The position numbers and the translations under genes are program-made. The notes under the pieces are model-generated. The model did not search any database, was not told the DNA's origin, and saw only the letters and a program-made list of their open reading frames with translations. Of a stretch of DNA of 64,000 nucleotides, positions 57,301 to 64,000 are shown in pieces; the stretch's first letter is position 1; every line of letters starts with the position of its first letter. Source of the stretch: Littorina saxatilis (lineage: Eukaryota; Mollusca; Gastropoda; Littorinimorpha; Littorinidae); NCBI RefSeq assembly GCF_037325665.1, contig NC_090249.1, positions 59,401,943-59,465,942 on the forward strand. Reading direction: 5' to 3'.

Positions 57301-60300
57301 TTTTTCTTTTAACCTTTCGTATGAGGTGTAAATTCAAATGCTGAGGTCTTGTTTTTGGTGCAGGCGCAGAAGGTCAAGGTCAAGAAGCAAACGTCGTTCT
57401 CGTTCTCGATCAAGGTCAGTGTCTTTCCTTTTCTTTTTTAAGGAAGTCAGTAACTTGCAACCATCTTGGTGAAGATTTTGAGCTTTAGTGGTGTTTTGTC
57501 ATTTGGAATACCTACAGCCATTCTCTTGCAAGCAGATAAATATATTCCGTTATTTGTATTTTGGTTAAAAATTAACATGAACAAAAAAAGACTGGCAACT
57601 GCAATCAAAACGGGTATGACTGACTGTTCATGTATGTCTATGCAAAAACCAATAAAATACCTGAATTTTCTGGTGAACATGGGGCGACAAGGTTAGAAAA
57701 GAATTGTACTAAGGAGGCAAGACTGAGACCTCAAGCACAGAATATTCTATGGTGAAAAATGCTCTCAATCTGTCGATTGTCAGCCTACATAGGTTCTGAG
57801 AAACAGAATAGCAATGGCAACGTTGGAAGATATGAGATAACTAAAGCCAGAGTTGAAAGAGCAGATAGGGTGAGGTCAACGTTATTAGAACTGAATATAT
57901 CAGGATGCTCTATTTATGTTCTGAAAGAGATACAATATCGAGTAAAATACACATTAAGACTTTTTTTTACACCCTCTTTCAAAGGGAAACTCATGCCAAA
58001 CAAAGCTTGAAAAGGGGTCATAATGCACATTTCTGTCACTTTTACTGATGTCTTACAGGTACTGACAAAGGGAAACTCATGCCAAACAAAGCTTGAAAAG
58101 GGGTCATAATGCACATTTCTGTCACTTCTACTGATGTCTTACAGGGACTGACAAAAAATTGATCCAGCAGTAGAAAATCTCTTGTAAGGTCGTCGTATGT
58201 ATCAGTATTGTATGTTATTATTATTTCTAAACAGAGTGATTACTGTTAAGGTCATCAGACCTGGGAACCCATACAATTTCGCCGTATTTTGTACGCATGA
58301 TTGTTGAGAATACGGTCAGTGGGAAAAAAATACGACGAGAAAAATTCCCAGACAACTTTTTTTCACACGCCCATCCCGAAGCCGATCCAGTATTTTGTCA
58401 CACGATTACAGTTTTTGTCAGTAAACATTAAAAAAAGCATTTGTTTTAAATGTATAGGTAAACTTAATTAACGGTGTGACGGACGCGCGTGAGGCATGTT
58501 TTAATCATGGATGTTCAAACGCTGTGTGGAGTACGCTCATTTTTCTGAAAATACACCAAGTTTGTTTGAGAATACCGTACTTTCCGGGTGACAAGGCGCT
58601 TCGTTATCTAAGACGCACCCCCTTCTTTTTAAAAAAAATTGTAATCCAGTCACCCATTGGACGCAGGGGGCCGATAGGGCGCACCAAAATGACCCAGTTT
58701 TTGCCATGAGAGGTGGTTCCCCTGTCATATCTGAGAGAGGAAACACTTCCTGCATCGGGGTCAGTGACCGGTCAGTGACCGACTTTAACTGAGTGAAAAT
58801 ATGTGTGCTCTGTGTGTGCGGCCAGATCAAAGGCATTGTGATAGCTGGGTGGCCTTGTTAAAAGACACGACCTTCTTCCCAGGGGTCAATGACCCAGTTT
58901 TTGCCATGAGAGGTGGTTCCCCTGTCATATCTGAGAGAGGAAACACTTCCTGCATCGGGGTCAGTGACCGAGTTTAACAGAGTGGAAATCTGTGTGTGCG
59001 GCCAGATCAAAGGCAGGGCAGTACCTAGTAGCTGAAACATGCATTATCACAAGTTGTTTGACTGGTACTCAAGCGGTCTCTTTGATTTTTTTCGTATTTC
59101 ATACACGGATTAGGCGCTTCGTTATACAAGACGCAGGGGTCGAACTCGAGGAAAAAAGTCGCGCCTTATGACCCGGAAAGTACGGTACTCAAAGTGCAAA
59201 ACAGGGGTTCCCAGGTCTGCATATGATTTTGCCGTATTTTGTACACATGATTGTCGAGAATACGATCAGTACGGTCTGTGACAAAAAATACGAGGAGAAC
59301 AACTCCTGGACTACTTGTCTTCAGAAGCACATCCCGAAGCTGAACCGATATTTTGACACATGATTACACTTTTTGTCAGTCAACATTGAAAGAAGCATTT
59401 GTTTTAAATGTATTGGTAAACTTAATTAATGGTGCGACGGACGCGTGTGAAGTATGATTGAATCATGGATGTTCAAATGCTGAGTGGAGTACGCTCATTT
59501 TACTGAAAATACACCAAGTTTGTTTGAGAATACTCCAAGTGCAAAACAAAGGGTTCCCAGGTCTGGGCCATGAAGCATTTGTTTATGTTTAGCTCTTATT
59601 ACTTCTGTTTCCATGTTTGGGAGTGATTGAGACTTGTACTAGGTTGATACCATACAGAGGGGTGTGTCATTTGTTTATGTTTAGCTCTTATTACTTCTGT
59701 TTCCATGTTTGGGAGTGATTGAGACTTGTACTAGGTTGATACCATACAGAGGGGTGTGTCATTTTGTCTGTGTTTAGGTCTGGCATTGTTGTTATACCAG
59801 CTCGGGAGTGAGTATGACGCACTACACATTTAAATCTCTTACGCACTGATGAAATAGTGCCATGTTTTTATTTATTTAAAGCTGTGTCCTCTCTCATTCT
59901 TTTTACATTTTGTCAAGTTTTGTGTGTGTGTGTGTGTGTGTATAAAGCGATTCCAAGAAAACTACTACCGGACTGATCTTCTTGAAACTTCACATGAGAG
60001 TTCCTGAGTATGATATCCCCAGACATTCTTTTCATTTTTTCGATAGATGTCTGATGATGTCATATCCGGCTTTTTGTGAAAGTTGAGGCGGCACTGTCAC
60101 GCCCTCAATTTTCAACCAAATTGATTGAAGTTTTTGTCAAGCAATCTTTGACGAAGTCCAGACTATGGGATTGCATTTCAGCTTGGAAGCTTGAAAATTA
60201 GCTGATTAGTTTGATTATTAAAGTTGTCATTAAAATCGAATTTTCAGTAGCAGATTAAAAAAAGATTGCAATATATTCGTCATCTTCTCCTGATTTCAGA

Positions 60301-62915
60301 AATATATAGATACACCATGTTTACTACAAAAAAAAATGTGCTCAGAATAAAAAATAAAAAAAGATTCAGTGAGTACTACGGTCGCATGCTTCGTGGAGAC
60401 GAGCGTGACCCGTCTTGGTCTTCAGGTATGGTAAGCCAAGACTATTTAATTGTAGCCTCAGCAATGACTGGTTTGTGGTGTTGATCTTTTTGATACCAAC
60501 GGAGTAAATGTTTTGATATCGTTTCACGCGACTTGTTTGTTTTTGTTTTCTTCTTTACAGTTCAGCAGGGAGCACTATTGTTCGATGACTGTGAGTGTGT
60601 TACTTTGAAAAGAAACATTTTTCTGTACAGGTACCCTTTGTGTAAAGCGAAAAAAAATAGACTAACATTTTGTGTGTGTTTATTTTCAGGCGCCGCTCTC
60701 GCACCCCTCCAAGGGCTTACTCTGGTCGTCGCTCGCGATCCAGGTAAGAAGAGGATCGTTTGCTCGTCAAGTCGGTTTTTCACCTGTCTGTCCCCATACC
60801 GTCTTGTGCTAGTTTTATGGACATTGCAATGTTTTTGAGCACGCACTTAGCTGCAGCTTTTATTTTGCTCAGAGAATATCTGCTGACAAGAGGGGATTGC
60901 GATAGTTGCTTGTACAGCAGTCCCTGCAATGTACGGCCCCCGGCGTGAGCGGACACCTGACATGTACGGACACATTTGCTCGGCACGGAGTGTTTTCCTT
61001 CTATATTTGCCCCCCCTTAAACGGACACCTGCAAAACGTGGACGCGGACACTCATTTTCGGTCCCAACAGCAGGTCATACCTCCAATGTACGGACAGACC
61101 ATCGTCAAATTTTCACCACAACAAAATCGATAACAGAGCAGTCCGGCTCTTGGTACAAAGATCACAGCCGCAATGGTGTGATGACAGTCACTGATAACTT
61201 GAGTGCACGTGTACCCATCGTGTGTCTGTGTGTAACCTCTTTCATTGACAAGATACTCTTGTTTCCCCTCAGCCTTGACCAGTGAGTCGGTTGCCTAATC
61301 TATGAACCCTTCAGTTGTCTTGCTTTGTCAAAAGTTACGACACAGTCAACTGGTTTTGCTCTGAGTGAACAGTGCAGCTGGCCTCTCTGGCCACAGCCCC
61401 CAACAGTACATGGCTGGAGGGAGTGAGAGAGAGAAAGGGGGGGGGTGGAGGGTTAGCTGGCTAAACTCTGTGGGGTGTCCGGTGTCACCGCATGTCAGCA
61501 GGAAGAGCATTGGAGAGAAATAGAGAGGTGTACTCTTCCACACAATTTCCAAGCATCAGTTGTCGCGGCTTGGGGTAGGCATTAGTGAAGGAGAGTGGGA
61601 GCTGTGTTATGTACAGTGTATTTCCGACTGAAGAGTGAAAAGTCACTGCCATGCCACATGATCGGCATGCAGTCAATAAAGCCAGACAAGAAACAAATAA
61701 ATTACTTGATTATGACATGCAGCTCTATCTGCTGCTATTTATTCAAACTGGTTTTCAAGCTTATTCTTGCAAAGCATCTGCACACGCTTCTCTCAGTGTG
61801 CTGTGTTTGTGTGGCTGCTTTCGTATGTCAGTGCATGGTGAGTGTGTTCACTGCCTTGAGGATTTATTTTATCTCTTCTTTTCAACGCTTTTCATACAAA
61901 TCCTTTTTACAGAACGTTTAAAGAAGTATTAGGAGTTTATTGTTATTGTTTAGTAGCCACAAGAAGTGATTAGCATAGACTCAATCCTGTTGTTTGTGTG
62001 TCTCTGTGTGAGTGTATGGGGGAGGGGGTGGTGTGGTCACCCCTCCCGTGACCGGACACCTGCAATGTACGGACAGTTTTGCTATGGCCCAAGGGTGTCC
62101 GTTCATGAGAGGGACTGCTGTAGCTCTTCGCACTGTCTGATCAAAATATTTGGAAATGCAAAATGTCACTTGCCAGATGTGAATAGAGCTATGTCTGATA
62201 AGTAAAAGTCATGGTTCTGGTCGCCAGAATAGTGAATCATAATTGTTCAGCTATTGTTTTTTTTATGTGGGAAGTTTAAAGTAAAATCCCTAGTGGATAG
62301 GGAATCACAAACCATGCTCTTTGAATGGTAGGATTGGCCAGGTTGGCTAGCTCTGATGCTTGAAGCAAATATTCAGAAAGTGGAGGTTTTCTGAAAGATC
62401 GCAATCTCCAACATTTACTTGTCAGACTGTGTAAAGTTGTGTCAATTGTGTAAAATGTGCATTGTATGCAACACTTTGTATTTGTTTAGCGTAAGAATAG
62501 CAATGTTTTAGGAACAGGTATGTGATGATGAATGAATGAGCAGAAACAAAAAACAATTGTATAGGTTTTATCTTTGACACTTTCCAAAACAAACACTTCC
62601 AAATGTTGCCCTTGTGCCTCAGTATAGCATTCTCTGCTTTCTTAGTTTTGCTTTTTTTATATTGAATGATGTAGGAGAAAATTTGATTTCTAAGGTTTTG
62701 GCTGTGGGTTGTTGTTTTGGGATATAAAGACATGTATTTTCTGTTTTATTATCTGTTGGTTGCCACTGGTTACAATTTTTGATATAAGTGATTTTTATCT
62801 TTTACTTCACTTGAGTTCACGTCTTGGGGATATTAGGCCAAAAGAAAAAAATAGTCTGTTTACGGTATCTCGACCGACCCTATTTTTTCGCGCAACCCTA
62901 AACTTTTTTTTTTGG

Positions 62916-62950
<35 letters not shown>

Positions 62951-64000
62951 GGTCTTTGTTTTTTGGCAAAATAACTTAAAAATATGTTGGGTTTTTTTTT
63001 TTTTTGGGGGGGGGGGGGAATCCCGACCTACCGACCCTATTTTTTGGGCCTATGTTAGCGTAAACAGACTATTTATTTTTGTTGGCCTTATATAAAAGGG
63101 TGAAGTCGGTTAGGGGTCAATTTCTATGAGAACTTCTCGCTTTGAGTGTGTGCGTGCTTCATTCTGCTGGCAATGACTAATCAGACCTGAAACCTTTCTG
63201 AATTCTAACGCACATATTGCTGCAATGACTAACACACCTAATTTGAAACAGAACAATCATGTAGGTTTTGAAATTCTTGTCAGTAGCTTTGTCGTTGTGT
63301 TGTGATAAGCCTATTCCTGCATGAAATAAAGCATGCGTTTGTTTCCTTTTGTATAATAGTTTGTTAGAGAGAAATGTGTGTTGAAATATTTATATGGATA
63401 GAGTAAAAGAAGACAAGAGGACATGTTCAAATATTGATACATGTATATATTTTCTCAGTTTAGGTCAAAGAAAGGTGCATAACGTTGTTATACTTCGGGT
63501 AGGATTTAATAATAAAGCCATAAATGAAGGAATGAGGCAGTGTTGTAAAGAAACTTATTTAAATGAGAGGATAACACATGTTGTCAAACTTTAAAAAGTG
63601 AGAAGACACAGGGAATGGAGAGTGAACAGGAAGTCAATTTGACCGTTACAGGAGCCGACGAAAGTCTCCCCCTCGTCGACGCACTTCTCGCTCCCGCTCC
63701 CGTGGCAAGGGCAAGGATAGGAAGTCGAAGGAGCGAGAGAAGAAGAAAGAGAAAAAGAAGTCCGTCTCTCGCTCGCCCTCTCCCCCAAGACTGGAGCGCG
63801 AAGAGGCCGCAGCTGCCGATTCCGGAGATGAAATCTCTCCCGTCAAACGTAACTCAAGGTGCTCTAAGATCTTTAATTCTGTGATTGTTTTGTTCTTTAT
63901 TCAACCGTAACTCTAGGTGCCCTAAGATCTCTCTAATTCCCTCATTTCTTTTGTTCTTTATTCAAACATAGCTTAAGGTGCTCTAAAGATCTCTCTAATT
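45367..64000 (+). CDS. SREK1: splicing regulatory RRM/RS protein SREK1 (partial, runs off window)
   Basis: SREK1 (SRrp86/SFRS12) is a nuclear SR-related protein that modulates splice-site choice. Ten coding exons join in frame: 45367-45491, 46060-46193, 46931-47031, 48857-49015, 49501-49673, 51677-51804, 52262-52493, 57364-57414, 60690-60743 and 63652-63858, giving about 454 aa so far. RRM1 (residues 8-80) has IQVTNV and KVCYIEF, then LTNTVFIDRALIVVP as in human. RRM2 (about 160-235) follows VEEIRRTVYIGNL and has VKYVRMAGDGS; its RNP1 (SRGAYLEL) is weaker than usual. A helix with REVEEAMKKVKEAQSLISAA leads into the RS region, including RTPPRAYSGRRSRSR, close to human SRTPPRSYNASRRSRS, and a Lys/Glu run. 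All RS exons meet in the same phase. Exons 3 and 10 have arrayed splice borders. The start ATG is preceded by no better one. Confidence 0.93.
45955..46031. mobile_element. CAGTGGAACC-type MITE, right part
   Basis: It contains GGTCTTAAAGGGGAGGAAGT and ends GGTGGGTTCCACTG plus TA at 46032-46033. The end lies 28 bp before the acceptor-exon border of SREK1 exon 2, in the branch-point region. Confidence 0.65.
46500..46950 (+). repeat. 57-bp array of SREK1 exon 3 splice acceptors
   Basis: Eight copies of a unit reading CTGTAAGAAATGTGT, then TGTTCAG|GCAAGAT, CCTGATGAG and ATTAGTGAA. The AG of each TTCAG ends at 46523, 46588, 46645, 46702, 46759, 46816, 46873 and 46930. The last is the true acceptor of exon 3. 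Each unit also has GTAAGA, a donor-like site. The period of 57 is 19 codons, but TAA follows ATTAGTGAA in most units, so use of an upstream acceptor would end translation early. Confidence 0.95.
47040..48040. other. SREK1 intron 3, first part, nothing recognised
   Basis: Only a short (AT)n at about 47682-47697 stands out. Confidence 0.4.
48052..48238. mobile_element. CAGTGGAACC-type MITE, intact short copy
   Basis: Ends CAGTGGAACTCTCC and GAGGATCCACTG, flanked by TA at 48050-48051 and 48239-48240. At 187 bp it shows the basic size of the family without internal arrays. Confidence 0.8.
50164..50526 (+). mobile_element. SINE with GCATGTCGTAAGAGGCGAC head
   Basis: Plus-strand copy of about 363 bp ending CACCAAATAAAGAAAG. 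ATGTTGGATAT (50153-50163) and ATGTTAGATAT (50527-50537) are the target copies, with one mismatch. It carries the intact CCAGTAAGGT site that the element at 16656 interrupts in its sister. Confidence 0.88.
50852..51595 (-). mobile_element. GACTCACATGC-ended element rich in TCAAGGTCA, copy 2
   Basis: Inverted, near-identical copy of 28417-29188, with a shorter GTCCGGACG run. The many TCAAGGTCA nonamers are kept. It ends about 80 bp before SREK1 exon 6. Confidence 0.8.
51808..51959. mobile_element. CAGTGGAACC-type MITE inserted at the SREK1 exon 6 donor
   Basis: It starts CAGTAGAACCCCCC right after GTA, so the donor reads GT, A, then the MITE's CAG. TA of its target lies at 51806-51807, where the T is base 2 of the intron. 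The right end GGGGTTCCACTG lacks the second TA. A poly-G run lies inside the right end. Confidence 0.8.
52572..52825. mobile_element. foldback MITE with GAAATAAC ends, copy 3
   Basis: Left arm AGAAATAACTCTGTC with GTGTGGCAGAGTAG and right arm CTACTCTGCCAC-like with GACAAAGTTATTTCC are inverted copies of about 60 bp. An inner inverted pair surrounds AGCAAGGT. Confidence 0.65.
52939..53302 (+). mobile_element. GGCCAAAAAA MITE, copy 2
   Basis: Ends GGCCAACAAAAAAAA and TTTTTTTTGGCC, flanked by TAA at 52936-52938 and 53303-53305. It runs opposite to the copy at 12689. Confidence 0.85.
53440..53965 (+). repeat. intronic duplicated block, copy 1 (SREK1 intron 7)
   Basis: It contains GGTTAGAAAAGAATTGTA, CTCTCAATCTGTTGATT and, after 53729, AGCTCTTATTTACTTCTG through CATTGTTGTTATACCAGC. 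The same two parts recur at 57690-57920 and 59576-59910. Inside lies a 30-nt segment at about 53833-53862, preceded by TGTGTAG and followed by GTGAGT, in the phase of the RS exons. Confidence 0.75.
54639..55607. mobile_element. CAGACCTGGGAACCC TIR element, copy 1, with nested insert
   Basis: The left end CAGACCTGGGAACCC and the right end GGGTTCCCAGGTCTG are inverted copies. CTAATG lies on both sides. Without the 599-bp insert at 54801-55399 it is about 368 bp, like copies 2 and 3. The ends resemble hAT termini, though an 8-bp duplication is not seen. No coding. Confidence 0.75.
54801..55399. mobile_element. TA-flanked insert inside the CAGACC element
   Basis: TA lies at 54799-54800 and 55400-55401, and copies 2 and 3 of the host element show the site uninterrupted (GATTACAGTTTTT, GATTACACTTTTT). 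The right end reads CCGTATTTGACGGACTAC on the minus strand. The left end does not mirror it clearly, so class is open. A CA run lies at 54951-54970. Confidence 0.6.
55985..56010. repeat. poly-A/poly-G run in SREK1 intron 7
   Basis: Homopolymer stretch; 55610-56700 otherwise shows nothing recognised. Confidence 0.5.
56709..57059 (+). mobile_element. tRNA-derived SINE, GATGTAGCTCAG head
   Basis: Plus-strand copy of the family at 43447 with a shortened tail. The duplication ACTTGGGTAT is exact at 56699-56708 and 57060-57069. It ends about 300 bp before SREK1 exon 8. Confidence 0.85.
57690..57920 (+). repeat. intronic duplicated block, copy 2, first part (SREK1 intron 8)
   Basis: Matches 53440-53690. 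It is separated from its second part (59576-59910) by later insertions. Confidence 0.7.
57980..58150 (+). repeat. 80-bp tandem duplication ending in TTACAG
   Basis: The block AAAGGGAAACTCATGCCAAA to GATGTCTTACAGG is present twice, almost identical. Confidence 0.9.
58256..59219. mobile_element. CAGACCTGGGAACCC TIR element, copy 2, with nested insert
   Basis: Ends as in copy 1. Removing the insert at 58573-59187 leaves about 347 bp. It abuts copy 3 on the right with no gap. Confidence 0.8.
58573..59187. mobile_element. TA-targeting TIR element, CCGTACTTTCCGGGT ends, copy 2
   Basis: Starts TACCGTACTTTCCGGG and ends CCGGAAAGTACGGTA (coordinates here include TA). Copy 1 of the host element (55571-55584) has the empty site GAGAATACTCAAAG. 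An inner block of about 85 bp (TTTTGCCATGAGAGGTGG and onward) is present twice. No transposase frame. Confidence 0.9.
59220..59567. mobile_element. CAGACCTGGGAACCC TIR element, copy 3
   Basis: It resumes at TATGATTTTGCCGTATTTTG without its own left terminus, and ends AGGGTTCCCAGGTCTG. About 85 percent like the others by eye. Confidence 0.7.
59576..59910 (+). repeat. intronic duplicated block, copy 2, second part
   Basis: Matches 53729-53965. A 94-bp portion starting CATTTGTTTATGTTTAGC is doubled in tandem here. The 30-nt splice-flanked segment recurs at about 59780-59809 without change. Confidence 0.75.
59905..60533 (+). mobile_element. interspersed repeat with CATTTAGTCAA and GTCGCGTGAA ends, copy 2
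   Basis: Opposite-orientation relative of 4798-5440, starting ACATTTTGTCAAGTTTTG and ending ATATCGTTTCACGCGAC. It contains a GT run and TGATGATGTCATATCCGGC. It ends about 155 bp before SREK1 exon 9. Confidence 0.6.
60915..62120. mobile_element. TA-flanked element with CAGCAGTCCCT ends
   Basis: Ends CAGCAGTCCCTGC and GAGAGGGACTGCTG are inverted, with TA at 60913-60914 and 62121-62122. The inner parts CGGACACCTG, AATGTACGGACAG and GTGTCCGTTCATG recur near both ends. The ends recall Tigger-type elements. The 1.2-kb copy shows no transposase frame. Confidence 0.65.
62130..62830. other. SREK1 intron 9 stretch, nothing recognised
   Basis: No repeat, exon or RNA gene was recognised on either strand. 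Confidence 0.35.
62836..63087 (+). mobile_element. GGCCAAAAAA MITE, copy 3, with poly-G interior
   Basis: Ends GGCCAAAAGAAAAAAA and TTTTTGTTGGCC, flanked by TTA at 62833-62835 and 63088-63090, again a TWA duplication. Long G runs fill the middle. Confidence 0.8.
63842..64000 (+). repeat. tandem array of the SREK1 exon 10 donor border
   Basis: The last 17 or so bases of exon 10 with the donor AAG|GTGCTCTAAGATC recur at 58-61 bp spacing: GT at 63859, 63917 and 63978, with the last copy cut by the window edge. Reading past the first donor meets an in-frame TAA 57 nt later. All three donors are of the weak GTGCYC type. Confidence 0.85.

Overview
The window looks like nuclear DNA of a lophotrochozoan animal, most likely a marine gastropod mollusc. 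It holds intron-rich animal genes with GT-AG splice junctions, many tRNA-derived SINEs, dozens of small terminal-inverted-repeat (TIR) elements, long dinucleotide repeats and poly-G/C runs. Species cannot be fixed from sequence alone. No rRNA gene, true tRNA gene, CRISPR array or bacterial operon was seen.

Four host genes can be supported. (1) A possible small two-exon gene on the minus strand (8788 to 413) with no recognised family. (2) EIF3H, translation initiation factor 3 subunit H, on the plus strand in six coding exons (14805-22047). (3) SGTA/SGTB, the glutamine-rich TPR co-chaperone, on the minus strand in eleven coding exons (42673 down to 26759). (4) SREK1, an RRM/RS splicing regulator, on the plus strand in at least ten coding exons (45367 to beyond the right edge). 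EIF3H and SGTA converge. SGTA and SREK1 are head to head across about 2.7 kb between their start codons.

Layout: 1-9.8 kb holds the hypothetical gene, whose intron contains a SINE, a Harbinger-like transposon with another element nested in it, and a 30-bp minisatellite. 9.8-13.4 kb is a large palindrome of repeats with a LINE 3' end. 14.6-22.7 kb is EIF3H, whose intron 3 holds three nested elements. 26.4-44.1 kb is SGTA, with a broken DIRS-type fossil in intron 1. 45.4-64 kb is SREK1, whose introns carry nested TIR elements, a duplicated block and two splice-border arrays.

The most unusual signal is tandem duplication of exon-intron borders: eight copies of a 3' splice site of SREK1 exon 3 at a 57-bp period, at least three copies of a 5' splice site of SREK1 exon 10, and two copies of the exon 3 donor of EIF3H. 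In every case read, use of an extra site adds an in-frame stop. A CAGTGGAACC-type MITE family also lies within about 45 bp of splice junctions five times. All exon models come from reading splice sites and comparing with remembered human proteins; no alignment or search was run.
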